A stretch of 25,637 nt of DNA from Sulfonitrofixus sp039714575. GTDB lineage: Bacteria > Campylobacterota > Campylobacteria > Campylobacterales > Sulfurimonadaceae. Numbering within the stretch: the first letter of the stretch is position 1; each line of letters begins with the position of its first letter. The notes beneath the pieces were generated by a model. That model did no database searches, was not told the origin of the DNA, and was given only the letters and a program-made list of their open reading frames with translations. Positions 1 to 8,682 of the stretch are shown here, one piece after another. Where the stretch lies: NCBI GenBank assembly GCA_039714575.1, contig JBDLJE010000030.1, positions 1 through 25,637 on the forward strand, read 5' to 3'. Both the position numbers and the translations under genes were made by a program.

Positions 1-8
1 AAAAACAC

Positions 9-2081
9 TTACTGTTTCAAATAAGCCTGAATCTCTTTTTTCACTCTCTCCAACTCCGGCTGATACTGGTTCATCAAAGACATCAGATATTTCGATTTGC
101 CTTTAGAGATAGCCGCATGGATCTGTGTCGTAATGCTGGCAAGTCTAAGTGCCCCGATATTGGCAGTAACCCCTTTAATGTCCAAACAGAGCTGTTTAAG
201 CTCCTGCAGATCATCCTTGACCATAACACTGCTCATCTGTTGAGATGAACCGCTGTAGAGCGTCATAAACTCCCGTAAGATCTCACCGTAAAGCTCTTCA
301 TCGGAACTTGCCATCTCAAACCCGTCACGCGCTGCCAATGAGACGGTATTGATAAAGGCGGCTTTAGGCCTGCATCTTTCACTCTCCTCAGGTGAAACAA
401 TCTCCTTACTGAGATAATGATTGAAAAACGTATTGAGCTCTGTAGCCTGAACAGGTTTACGCATATATTGGTCCATACCCAAACCGTCATCAGCGATCTT
501 CTCTTTTGACATGATGATGATCGGAACCCCTTTGTATCGGCCAAAATTGCGTATCTTTTGCGACAGGTGCAGACTGGTCTCTCTGTCAATTTCCACACCG
601 ATCAAGATAAGGTCAAAGACCGGCATCTTTTCAAACATCCATAGACTCTCTTGGGAGCTTTTCGCTAAGGTAAGGTTCACGCCCGAACGCCGTAAAAGTG
701 AAAAGATCGCCTTTTGATTATCGCGTTCGTTTTCTATCACTAAAATACGGCTGCCGCTATAATCTTCAAATACTTTTTTATCGATCTTACCGGCAGGCTG
801 TTCTTCGCCACTGGCTTTAGCCGTACCTGACGCCTCTTTATTCTCTTCAAGGGTGATGATCGTGTTAAAGACACTCTGTATGTTCACCGGTTTGATCAAA
901 AGCCGGTCTACCGCGCCCAGAGGAACCTGATAGTCTATTTCGTCTTTAGCCTGTAAAAGTGCGACGACGTTGACCTGGTGAGCTCTTTTAATAGCACGGA
1001 CCTTCTCTACGAGAGAGAGGTCTAACGCATCTTTTTCTATGAGCACCGTATGGTATTCACGAATGATCTCCGGATTTGACACAAGGTCCAAAGTGAAAAC
1101 AACTGTCACCTCGTTCTTAAAATATTCATACATACTTTGAATCGACTTTGCCAGCTTCTTGTTGCTGTTGACGATCAATATCTTACGACCTGTCATACTG
1201 AGTGACGGAAGCCGGTAGAACCGCTTGTCTTCAGGATCTGATTCCGTCAGAACAAGTTCGATCTTGAATTCGTTTTTACCCGTCTCATCTTCACCTAACG
1301 TTATGTCACCCTGCATCATTCTGGAAAGTTCTCTGGCAATATAGAGTTCGATCTTCATACTCTCGTCAAAGTCACTGTCTGAAAAAGGAACAAAGAGAGC
1401 ATCCGAGCTGCTGAATCCCTCTTCTAATATACACTCTTGTACACTAAAAAGCAGTTTAAGACCCTTCTCTTCTTTAATGCTTTTAGCGTGCAGGATGACC
1501 TGTGTATCAGACTGATGATGAATGATGTTGGAGAGCACATTAAAAAGCAGCAGACGGATATGGCGTTTGTCCCCTATGAGTTTAGGCGGTACCTTCGTAT
1601 CGATGTCGAAGATCAATTCAACCTTTGTACGTGCCATCTGTGAACGCAGACTTTTTGCCAGATCATCAAGCATGTCGTTAACTGTAAAGGCACTCTCTTC
1701 AAGTTTTATCTTGCCCGACTTCACTTTCAAAAAGTCGACAAAGTCAGCGCTTATCTCAACAAAATTCTGGGCTGCTTCCTGTGCGTTTTCGTCCTCTTTG
1801 ACAAGATAATTTTCCAGCTCTTGCTGTAGTCTGGTGTTCTTGGAATCGGCCTCCATTCTGAACATCTCCTGCACACTGTCCGCCGCTGTACTGTCTGCTA
1901 TCAGACTGGCCTTGTCAAGTTCTGCCTCTTCCAAAGAGGAGGTAAGTGTCTTTACCGAATGACCGCTCTCACGATACCTCTTATAAAAGTGGACCGATAT
2001 AAATATAAACGATGTTAATAAAAATGCATAGATGAAATCAATAACATCCATCCTCAGGTATTCTTCAAATATTTCGACCAT
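9..2081 (-). CDS. Degenerate hybrid histidine-kinase-like protein (pseudo-phosphorelay)
   Basis: A 690-residue protein with the layout of a hybrid sensor kinase: one membrane helix (about 13-32), a coiled linker (45-105), a DHp/HATPase-like region (105-280), two receiver-like domains (298-412 and 444-557) and a C-terminal Hpt-like domain (about 590-690). The N-box Asn is kept (N185). No phospho-accepting His is visible in the DHp region, and both glycine-rich ATP-lid motifs are gone. The receiver phospho-Asp positions hold E349 and G495, although the receiver lysines remain (K397, K542). The Hpt phospho-His position is L633, just before an otherwise normal KGxxxNIGA motif. I infer a scaffold or signal-binding protein, not an enzyme. 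It lies 17 nt downstream of a paralogue and has a GAGG ribosome site. Fold assignment is fairly secure; function is unknown. Confidence 0.75.
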   Translation of the reverse strand: MVEIFEEYLRMDVIDFIYAFLLTSFIFISVHFYKRYRESGHSVKTLTSSLEEAELDKASLIADSTAADSVQEMFRMEADSKNTRLQQELENYLVKEDENAQEAAQNFVEISADFVDFLKVKSGKIKLEESAFTVNDMLDDLAKSLRSQMARTKVELIFDIDTKVPPKLIGDKRHIRLLLFNVLSNIIHHQSDTQVILHAKSIKEEKGLKLLFSVQECILEEGFSSSDALFVPFSDSDFDESMKIELYIARELSRMMQGDITLGEDETGKNEFKIELVLTESDPEDKRFYRLPSLSMTGRKILIVNSNKKLAKSIQSMYEYFKNEVTVVFTLDLVSNPEIIREYHTVLIEKDALDLSLVEKVRAIKRAHQVNVVALLQAKDEIDYQVPLGAVDRLLIKPVNIQSVFNTIITLEENKEASGTAKASGEEQPAGKIDKKVFEDYSGSRILVIENERDNQKAIFSLLRRSGVNLTLAKSSQESLWMFEKMPVFDLILIGVEIDRETSLHLSQKIRNFGRYKGVPIIIMSKEKIADDGLGMDQYMRKPVQATELNTFFNHYLSKEIVSPEESERCRPKAAFINTVSLAARDGFEMASSDEELYGEILREFMTLYSGSSQQMSSVMVKDDLQELKQLCLDIKGVTANIGALRLASITTQIHAAISKGKSKYLMSLMNQYQPELERVKKEIQAYLKQ

Positions 2082-2098
2082 TAGTAAGACCTCATCAT

Positions 2099-3376
2099 TT
2101 AGACTTCTTTTTTCTCTTGGTAAAGCGACACAAGAAGATCAAAGACTTTTTGAACCGTAACAGGCTTCGACAACTCACCGTCTAACAGTGCTATCGTCTC
2201 TGCATCACTATGTTCAAAGGATTCATTTTTATTCAAAGAGACTGCTTTCACAGCTCTTTTCGACTTGATCGCTTCAAGTTTTGCATTCAAATGTTTTGCA
2301 AAGTAGCGTTCTTGAATGACCAAGATGTCATAGTCTTCCAACATCTCCAAAGCCGAAAAGAGCTCTTTGGATGAGAGGACATCCACCTCGTTCTTGAAAT
2401 ACTCGAACATCTTCTGTATCGCCAGAGCTGACGCATTATGATCGTCAACGATCAAAACAGAGTGCCCTGTCATCGTTTTCGACGGTAGACGGTAGTGTCG
2501 CATCTCATTCGGGTTTGGCATGTAAAGTTTCAGTGTGACCATAAAGGCGCTGTCGTTTTCGTTTTCAGGTTCGAACGTCACATCCCCATGCATCAGACGG
2601 GCATACTCTTTTGCCAGGTAAAGTTCAAGACCTGTCTGTGTTTTACCTTCTAAAAAAGGTGTAAAGATGTCAAGTTTCTCTTCTTCGAAGTTGTCTTTGT
2701 CATACGAAATATAAAATTCCAAATGTAAAGCACCGTCACCCAGGTTTAAGCGTTTGACCTTGATCTCAATAAGATATGACCGGCTTTTAAACACAACATT
2801 TTGGATGAGATAAAAGAGCGTATCTTCCATACGTTCAGCATCACCGATAAGCTGTGAAGGAACATTGGCGTCAATATCAAAGACGATCTCAAAATTGCGG
2901 TCACTTGCAAGGGTGTGCACTTTTGTCATCACGGCATCCAGGGCGGTATTAAAATCGAAAGAGCCGGTCTTGATATCCACTTTCCCCATCTTTAATTCTA
3001 GATACTGTCTGTACAAAGGGGTAAAACTTTCTCTTTTTTCTTGTGGGATCATACGCTCATTAAAGAGATTTTCCAAGGCCACATCCAGGGGATCTCTCTG
3101 CACCTCTTCTTCATCTTCTTCCGGTGCTTCAGGCTTGATCTTTTTTTTCGGTTTTGTCTCTTGCTCAGCAGGAAGAGGTTTATGCCGCTCAGGTTTGGGT
3201 GCAAGAGCTCTTAATTGACGTAATATAATAGGCATGATGATCAAGATCAAGATGACAACACCAATGATCTTCAAGATAAAAAGGTTCTCTTCTACCCTTG
3301 CCTCTTGCAAGGTTTGCTGGGCAGCGAAAAGAGTAGATGACAGGAGTAGAGAATACAGTAACAGAAAAAGCTTCAT
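2099..3376 (-). CDS. Degenerate HATPase-receiver membrane protein, paralogue of the next gene
   Basis: A 425-residue protein with a signal peptide (cleavage likely near residue 19), a membrane helix (32-52), a charged Pro/Glu/Lys linker (58-96), an HATPase-like region (about 110-285) and one receiver-like domain (306-420). Stretches such as FDID..VP..LIGD, YRLPS..MTG and YFKNEV recur in the following gene, so the two are paralogues. It is the less decayed copy: the ATP-lid remnant TGLELYLAK (248-256), the acidic pair D311-D312 and K404 are kept. The phospho-Asp position is Q355, and no DHp histidine is evident. First gene of a two-gene unit. Probably a non-catalytic sensor or scaffold; what it senses cannot be read from sequence. 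Confidence 0.75.
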   Translation of the reverse strand: MKLFLLLYSLLLSSTLFAAQQTLQEARVEENLFILKIIGVVILILIIMPIILRQLRALAPKPERHKPLPAEQETKPKKKIKPEAPEEDEEEVQRDPLDVALENLFNERMIPQEKRESFTPLYRQYLELKMGKVDIKTGSFDFNTALDAVMTKVHTLASDRNFEIVFDIDANVPSQLIGDAERMEDTLFYLIQNVVFKSRSYLIEIKVKRLNLGDGALHLEFYISYDKDNFEEEKLDIFTPFLEGKTQTGLELYLAKEYARLMHGDVTFEPENENDSAFMVTLKLYMPNPNEMRHYRLPSKTMTGHSVLIVDDHNASALAIQKMFEYFKNEVDVLSSKELFSALEMLEDYDILVIQERYFAKHLNAKLEAIKSKRAVKAVSLNKNESFEHSDAETIALLDGELSKPVTVQKVFDLLVSLYQEKKEV

Positions 3377-3515
3377 GGCTCACTTTCGATACAGGACCAC
3401 TTTGACTAATCCACAATGGATCTGAAAGTGCCTCATAATTATTAAGAACCAATCTTAACACACTCTTTTTTCAGGTAACTTAAGGAAACGCTAAAACCCG
3501 ACAGAAGCTACTATA

Positions 3516-4445
3516 TTACGATGAGTAGTGTGCAAATATCTTTGGTTCGTCTGCTATAAAGGTCTTACCAAGCAGTTCAACTTTACGGGCATGCAGCATC
3601 ACACGCTTGGCACGTCGTCCGCCGTACTGCTCATCACCGGCAATTGGAAAACCTATAGAGCGCAGGTGACAGCGGATCTGGTGTGTACGGCCTTCACGAA
3701 TGACTACTTTGACTTTTGAATACTTACCGACGACCTCTACCGGGGTAACGGTTGAGTGGGCTGGTTTGCCTTTAGGCGAGATCTTGGAGAACGCTTTGTT
3801 GTGACGTTTCTCTGTCAAGATCGGCTTGTCGATCTCAGTCTCATCGATAAACATCCCCTCGACCCACGCCGTGTACTCTTTGTAGACCTTGTTGCGTTTG
3901 AACTCACCGATCGCTTTAAGGCGGTACTCTTCATCTTTGACCAAGATCAGCACCCCGCTTGTCTCACGGTCAAGACGGTGAAGCAGCTGGGCATCCGGGT
4001 ATTGGCGTTCAACTTCATCGGTATTAAGAAAGGCAGGTTTATCGACCACTAAAAGGTCACTGTCTTCATAGATGATCTTGGCTTTTGCGATCTCCTGGAC
4101 ATTGAACGAGGTCTTCACCGGAAGCTCGCCGCGGGCAACGGTTACCTTGCGGTTCGCTACATAGACCAGACCGCGGTCGATCAATGCTTTTGCCTGAGAG
4201 TTGGAGATCGACTCCTGAATCGCTAAAAGTTTATAGGCCTTTTCCATCTCACCGCTGCCTCTTTGCCCTCGTGCTTCACCTTCGACCATAAACTCATCAG
4301 CATCAGTGCCAGTCTTCTTTTTGCCTCTTGCAGGACGTTTTGCATCCGCTTTGGCAAAGGCTTTAGCCCTTACCTTCGCCTTGCCCTCTTCTTTTTTATT
4401 CTTAGCACGTTGGTCAGATGCTCTTTTTTTCTTGCTATAGTCCAT
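3516..4445 (-). CDS. RluA-family pseudouridine synthase
   Basis: Isomerises specific uridines to pseudouridine in structured RNA, most likely rRNA. An S4-like RNA-binding segment (about 68-118) precedes the catalytic domain. The signature HRLDRETSG lies at 156-164, with D159 as the nucleophile, and the late motif EGRTHQIRCHL is present. The first 65 residues are an unusual Lys/Arg/Ala-rich tail, probably disordered and RNA-binding. Last gene of the minus-strand run, 24 nt after waaA, with a GAGG ribosome site before the ATG. The order pseudouridine synthase-waaA-HP0958 homologue-nif3 matches what I recall from Helicobacter pylori HP0956-HP0959. The target nucleotide cannot be assigned from sequence alone. 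Confidence 0.9.
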   Translation of the reverse strand: MDYSKKKRASDQRAKNKKEEGKAKVRAKAFAKADAKRPARGKKKTGTDADEFMVEGEARGQRGSGEMEKAYKLLAIQESISNSQAKALIDRGLVYVANRKVTVARGELPVKTSFNVQEIAKAKIIYEDSDLLVVDKPAFLNTDEVERQYPDAQLLHRLDRETSGVLILVKDEEYRLKAIGEFKRNKVYKEYTAWVEGMFIDETEIDKPILTEKRHNKAFSKISPKGKPAHSTVTPVEVVGKYSKVKVVIREGRTHQIRCHLRSIGFPIAGDEQYGGRRAKRVMLHARKVELLGKTFIADEPKIFAHYSS

Positions 4446-4469
4446 AATTTATCCTCAAATTCTCAATAT

Positions 4470-5630
4470 TTATCTGTTTAAATACCTAATTATACTCTCT
4501 AAATCGATCTTTTCATCGACATAAGAGTTTTCCATCTTCTCAGCTTTCTGAAGTGCCTCTAAAACAGCACTCTTTTCAACCTCTTGGACGTTATGCACAT
4601 ACTTGAAAAGTTCCTGCTGCATAAAGGCGTGTTGCCCTGTAATGATCTTACAGCCAAAGTGTGCCGGCTCTAATGGGTTATGACCCCCTACATCCTCTTT
4701 GAAGGCACCGCCTATGATCGCTATATCACTGATCGCGTAGATGTTGTTAAGCTCACCCATAGCATCGATCAAGACGATGTCTGCTTCAAAATCATTGGCT
4801 TCGCTCCATCGTGAGAGGCTAAGATCAGCACTTTTCATCTCATTAAGAAGCGTCCACACCTTTTCAAACCGTTCCGGATGTCTTGGAACAACGAGCAGTT
4901 TGGCATTATGCATTTTTACATACTCTAAATACGCTTCGACAATGAGCTCTTCTTCATCTTCATGGGTACTTGCTGCAACTATCACTTCACTATGCGGCTT
5001 TGTGTATATCTTCGATGCCGCTATCTTCTGTGCCAGCTTGATGTTTCCGACTACTTCAATGTTTGTTGCACCCAAGGCTTCAAAACGCTGTTTGTCGGTT
5101 TCACTCTGACAAAAGATCTTGTCAACCCGTCTGAACATCTGAACGTACAACCAACGAAGCTTCATGTATTTTGGGAAACTTCGTTCTGTCATACGGGCAT
5201 TGAGCAGAACGACCTTAGCCCCTTTTGCACGAGCAACGGCAAAAAGCAGATACCAGAACTCCGCCTCTAACACCACCAGGACCTGATGTTTTTTGATCCA
5301 AAACGGCAACAGCGACTCAAAAGGGAGGTAGCGTACTTCAGCCCTGTACTTTGACGCTTCAGCATGACCGGTATGGGTGATCGTTGAGATAGAGACATCT
5401 CTCTTCTCCAACTTCTCCAGAACCGGTGTCAATGCTCTGGCCTCACCCAATGAGCAGACATGAAACCAGATATCATCTTTTTTAAATCGTGGATTCTTTT
5501 TCAGGAAAAAACGTGCAGGGATCGACTCTCTGTATTTTGTTTTAGTTGAAAGAAGAAGTAAAAAAGGTAAGGCGACAAGATGAAGTATTGTCGCTAAAAG
5601 AAAGTAAAGAAGTGTAAATGGTCTTATCAT
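4470..5630 (-). CDS. waaA: 3-deoxy-D-manno-octulosonic acid (Kdo) transferase
   Basis: Transfers Kdo from CMP-Kdo to lipid A precursor at the inner face of the cytoplasmic membrane, starting the LPS core. The N-terminal hydrophobic anchor is at about 5-28. Family hallmarks are visible: SLGEARA (60-66), where E63 fits the catalytic-base position, EAEFWYLL (122-129), STHEDEEE (221-228), VPRHPERF (248-255), MGELNNIYAISD (291-302) and GGHNPLEPA (315-323). At 386 residues it is slightly short for the family but complete. The ATG at 5630 has GAGGTG upstream, and the gene starts 27 nt after the FlgZ-like gene. It marks the cell as an LPS-bearing Gram-negative. Confidence 0.95.
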   Translation of the reverse strand: MIRPFTLLYFLLATILHLVALPFLLLLSTKTKYRESIPARFFLKKNPRFKKDDIWFHVCSLGEARALTPVLEKLEKRDVSISTITHTGHAEASKYRAEVRYLPFESLLPFWIKKHQVLVVLEAEFWYLLFAVARAKGAKVVLLNARMTERSFPKYMKLRWLYVQMFRRVDKIFCQSETDKQRFEALGATNIEVVGNIKLAQKIAASKIYTKPHSEVIVAASTHEDEEELIVEAYLEYVKMHNAKLLVVPRHPERFEKVWTLLNEMKSADLSLSRWSEANDFEADIVLIDAMGELNNIYAISDIAIIGGAFKEDVGGHNPLEPAHFGCKIITGQHAFMQQELFKYVHNVQEVEKSAVLEALQKAEKMENSYVDEKIDLESIIRYLNR

Positions 5631-5657
5631 AATTACACCTCTTTAACTGAAGTGTGA

Positions 5658-6383
5658 TTACGCTTCAGCTGCCTCTGTAGATGGCTCGATGTAAAGGATA
5701 CGGCCGCAATGCGGGCAGTTCGTGATCTCTTCGCCTTTGATGACTTCAGCATATACCTTGTCATTGATGACCATGTAACAACCCATACAAGCCTGGTTCT
5801 TAACTTCAACAGCTGTTGTGTTTTTAGCCCAGCGACGGATCTTCTGGTAGAACGAAAGACCTTTTTGGTTCATCTTGGAGACAAGCTTCTCTTTTGCTTC
5901 GAACACTTTTTGACGTTCAGTGTTGATCTCTGCAAGCTTAGCGTCTACCTCTTCTTTAACAGAAGCGAGGTTCGCATCGATCTCTTCCATCTGCCCTTGA
6001 AGTTCAGCCATCTTCTCTTGTTTGTTCTCGATCACTTTTTCTAAACGCTCGATCTCTTCGTTGGCAAAAGAGACCTGCTCTTTTGCGATCTCCTCTTCAA
6101 GTTGAAGTGACTTCATCTCGCGTTCCGTCTTAACGTCACCGCTTTTTTTGCTGTTCTCTTCAAGTTTTGCAGAGAGTTCAGCGATATGAAGCTCGTTTTT
6201 CTGTTTTTTGACCTGTTCTGCTTTAGACTCTTCGTCCAGTGATGCGATCTCAGCGCTTAGGTTCTCTTTTTTAGCCAAGGCTGCTTCATACTTGATGTTT
6301 GCTTCTTCGATCTGTGGCTCAAAGGCATCGATCTCTTTGTCAACTTTAGATAGGTCGATGAGTTGTTCTAGGTGCTTGTTCAA
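5658..6383 (-). CDS. flgZ: HP0958/FlgZ-like coiled-coil zinc-ribbon protein
   Basis: A 241-residue protein with a long charged coiled coil (about 10-170) followed by a four-cysteine zinc ribbon: C199, C202, C223 and C226, the last two in CPHCGRILY. The KIRRWAKNT segment before the ribbon and the overall shape match H. pylori HP0958 (FlgZ), which is reported to stabilise sigma-54 (RpoN) and bind flaA mRNA in flagellar control. The role here is inferred from that similarity. The start is TTG at 6383: AAGGA lies about 7 nt upstream, and the LEQLIDLSKVDKEID opening lines up with HP0958. The 85 nt to the nif3-like gene hold no clear promoter. If it is not FlgZ, it belongs to the wider zinc-ribbon (DUF164-type) family. 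Confidence 0.85.
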   Translation of the reverse strand: MNKHLEQLIDLSKVDKEIDAFEPQIEEANIKYEAALAKKENLSAEIASLDEESKAEQVKKQKNELHIAELSAKLEENSKKSGDVKTEREMKSLQLEEEIAKEQVSFANEEIERLEKVIENKQEKMAELQGQMEEIDANLASVKEEVDAKLAEINTERQKVFEAKEKLVSKMNQKGLSFYQKIRRWAKNTTAVEVKNQACMGCYMVINDKVYAEVIKGEEITNCPHCGRILYIEPSTEAAEA

Positions 6384-6468
6384 TCTTTTTCCTTAAAATA
6401 GTGCAGTTACTGTATAGATCATACTGCTAAAAAGTGGTAAGAGCGCCCATGTTCAGGGCACTTCTCAT

Positions 6469-7194
6469 CTACAAATAAGTAAATGGGTTTTTTGATGATG
6501 AAATTATAACCGTTAATCCTAAATTTTTCAAATCTTCCGCCAATATCTCGCCAAAAAAGCGCTCACTCTCAAAGTGTCCGATATCGATCATGTTCAGACC
6601 CAGCATCTTCGCTTCCATCGCATCGTGGTACTTGATATCACCTGTCAAGAAAAGGTCTGCATCGATCTCGCCTATCATCGAAGCACCTGAACCCGTACAC
6701 AAGGCCACACGTCTGATCTCTCTGTCATGCGCGACAACACTTTTAATATGAGTGAGGCCAAAGACCTTGGACACCTCTGCACTAAACTCCTCCATGCTGC
6801 TCTTCACATCAAAATAGACCAGGTATTCATCCCTGTTCAGAACTGTTTTACCCAAGACCTTTTCAGCTACGTAAGTATTTAGATGTGTCAAGTCGAAATT
6901 GGTGTGCATCGCGATGTTGGCGATCTTCTTTTCGATCATCTTTGCAAGCAGTTTACTGGGATAGGTCGCAAAGTCCATCGACTTGATACCGCTGAAGATA
7001 AGCGGGTGGTGTGTGATGATCAAGCTCCCCTCTTCGACACTCTCTAAAAGCTCTTCATCTATGTCAATACTTAAGACGACATCAGTGACCTCTAGATCGT
7101 AACTGCCGAGGATCAATCCGGAGTTGTCCCAGGAGGCCTGCATCTCAAAAGGGGAAAGCTCATTTAACACATTGTAGATCGCTTCTACTCTCAT
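6469..7194 (-). CDS. Nif3-like dinuclear metal centre protein (YbgI family)
   Basis: Member of the NIF3/YbgI family, which forms toroidal hexamers with two metal ions per subunit; the in-cell reaction is unsettled and the database label GTP cyclohydrolase 1 type 2 is doubtful. Metal ligands fit H62-H63 (ITHHPLIF), D101 (MHTNFD) and the C-terminal GHFESE motif (206-211), with TGDIKYHD at 184-191. At 241 residues it is the short form without the inserted PII-like domain. Its ATG overlaps the TGA of the NYN gene by four bases (ATGA), so the two are probably translationally coupled. It is followed by the FlgZ homologue, as in other Campylobacterota. Confidence 0.92.
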   Translation of the reverse strand: MRVEAIYNVLNELSPFEMQASWDNSGLILGSYDLEVTDVVLSIDIDEELLESVEEGSLIITHHPLIFSGIKSMDFATYPSKLLAKMIEKKIANIAMHTNFDLTHLNTYVAEKVLGKTVLNRDEYLVYFDVKSSMEEFSAEVSKVFGLTHIKSVVAHDREIRRVALCTGSGASMIGEIDADLFLTGDIKYHDAMEAKMLGLNMIDIGHFESERFFGEILAEDLKNLGLTVIISSSKNPFTYL

Positions 7195-7937
7195 TCGTAA
7201 CTCCTTTTTCGTTTGACACGTACCTGCACGCCGCTGTTTTTAGCCAGCGGATCGACATCTCTGAACTCAAAAAGCCTGCTCTCTTCCAGAAGGTCCCGCA
7301 GTTTTTTAAAGCCGTAGTTTCTGGAGTCAAACTCAGGAGATTTGTTCAGAACATTTTGTCCGACCGAGCCTAGGTGTGACCAACCTGCTTCGTCCGCTGT
7401 ATCGTCAACCGCATGACGGAGTGTGTTTAAAATACGAAGGTCCAGCTTCTGTGTTTTCTGCGCCGGCTTTTTCAGTTTAGGTCCGCTGGTATCATCACCT
7501 TTACGCAGTATCTCGGTATAGATGAACTTGTCACAGGCACTCATAAATGCTTTGGGTGTCTTCTTCTCGCCAAAACCGTAGACCTTCAGACCTGCCTCAC
7601 GGATACGACTTGCAAGCCTTGTAAAGTCACTGTCGCTTGAGATGATGCAGAAGCCGTCAAGCCTTTCGCTGTAGAGCAGGTCCATCGCGTCGATGATGAG
7701 TGCTGAATCGGTCGCATTTTTACCGGTAGTGTAGGCGAACTGCTGCACGGGGTTGATGCCGTGTTCGAGCAAGGCACTTTTCCACCCTTTCAGGCGGGTG
7801 TCCGTCCAGTCACCGTAGATCCGTTTGACACTTGCAACACCATACTGGGCGATCTCGTCAAGCAGCCCTTCGATGATGCTTGCCTGTGCATTGTCTGCAT
7901 CGATCAAGACTGCTAAACGCGCCTGTCTGTCACCCAT
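7191..7937 (-). CDS. NYN-domain putative RNase with C-terminal LOTUS/OST-HTH-like domain
   Basis: Residues 6-145 form a PIN-like NYN domain of the LabA/DUF88 type. The acidic metal-binding positions are intact: D13 and D15 (VLIDADN), D77 (NATDSAL), D102 and D104 (SSDSDF). This supports a metal-dependent ribonuclease. After a basic linker (150-165), residues 166-240 resemble an OST-HTH/LOTUS module, thought to bind RNA (SHLGSVGQNVL, YGFKKLRDLLE). The combination suggests RNA turnover with a built-in targeting domain; the substrate is unknown. Its ATG lies inside the end of the TPR gene (8-nt overlap) and its stop overlaps the Nif3 start. Confidence 0.88.
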   Translation of the reverse strand: MGDRQARLAVLIDADNAQASIIEGLLDEIAQYGVASVKRIYGDWTDTRLKGWKSALLEHGINPVQQFAYTTGKNATDSALIIDAMDLLYSERLDGFCIISSDSDFTRLASRIREAGLKVYGFGEKKTPKAFMSACDKFIYTEILRKGDDTSGPKLKKPAQKTQKLDLRILNTLRHAVDDTADEAGWSHLGSVGQNVLNKSPEFDSRNYGFKKLRDLLEESRLFEFRDVDPLAKNSGVQVRVKRKRSYE

Positions 7938-8505
7938 TTAACTTCTCCAGCTCCTCTTTGGCCGCTTCTAGTTCCGGTTCGATCTCCAAGGCTTTTTCAT
8001 ACATCATCTTCGCCTCGGCAATACGTTTCATCTCAACCAAAAGATTGGCGTAGTTAAAGTAGGTCACCTCATAATCAGGGTCAAGCGCAATGGCACGTTT
8101 ATAATGCTCCTGTGACTCATCCAGACGACCCAGCGTACGCAGTTGTGAGGCGATGGCCAGATGTGTCACATCCTCCTCTTTCAGCAAGAGTGCATGGTTA
8201 TAAAGTTTCAGAGCCTCTTCATGGTTACCCATCGCGCTTAAAACAAAGCCTAAACGGTTGGCAAGTTCAGGGATACTGCTGTCATGGTCATGCGCTTTTT
8301 GAAGCAGTTCTCTCGCTTCAAGCAGACGCCCTGCATCGTATGCTCTGTCTGCTTCTTCGACTAAAGCGTCGATATTAACCCGCTCTTCTATCGCTTCATT
8401 AGCCTCTTCGCTACCGTCCGGGTCTTGCAAACCCTGCATATGTTCATAGATCTTAAAAGCAAAAAAAGCCGAAGCCGCCAATAAAATGATCTGCATTATG
8501 GTCAT
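7930..8505 (-). CDS. Membrane-anchored TPR protein
   Basis: A 191-residue protein with an N-terminal hydrophobic helix (about 4-20) and no clear cleavage site, so probably anchored in the cytoplasmic membrane with the rest periplasmic. From about residue 47 there are four tetratricopeptide-type helical pairs with typical A/G/Y/A/P spacing, for example YDAGRLLEARELLQKA and YEKALEIEPELEAA. TPRs bind partner proteins; no partner can be named. It is the first gene of the minus-strand run, overlaps the NYN gene by 8 nt, and has AAGGA before the ATG at 8505 (an in-frame ATG at 8496 is an alternative). Confidence 0.85.
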   Translation of the reverse strand: MTIMQIILLAASAFFAFKIYEHMQGLQDPDGSEEANEAIEERVNIDALVEEADRAYDAGRLLEARELLQKAHDHDSSIPELANRLGFVLSAMGNHEEALKLYNHALLLKEEDVTHLAIASQLRTLGRLDESQEHYKRAIALDPDYEVTYFNYANLLVEMKRIAEAKMMYEKALEIEPELEAAKEELEKLNG

Positions 8506-8643
8506 TGATATTCCTTATGGGTATCTCTAATTACCCTATATGATCTAGAAAGTATACAGAGCAAAGGCTAATAAAATACTACCCCGTAAAAAATATATAA
8601 AATTTAATATATTTGATCATTAAATATTAAAACTTGTACTAAA

Positions 8644-8661
8644 ATCACCCGAGTGGGTGAT
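8644..8661. promoter_or_regulatory. Operator 1: inverted repeat ATCACCC-N4-GGGTGAT
   Basis: Perfect 7-bp arms around GAGT. Its right edge is 21 nt before a TATAAT (8683-8688), so its centre falls at about -42 of the promoter for the secreted protein. Related 18-bp repeats stand at the same distance in two other promoters of this window. Proposed site for the LuxR-type regulator encoded at 14292-15065; the assignment to that protein is inferred. Confidence 0.72.
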
Positions 8662-8682
8662 AATAATTTATAATAATTCGTC

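Noticed and set aside
8519..8536. Another 18-bp near-palindrome, GGGTA-N8-TACCC, before the TPR gene
   Set aside because: Half-site and orientation differ from the ATCACCC operators and no -10 box stands at the shared spacing.
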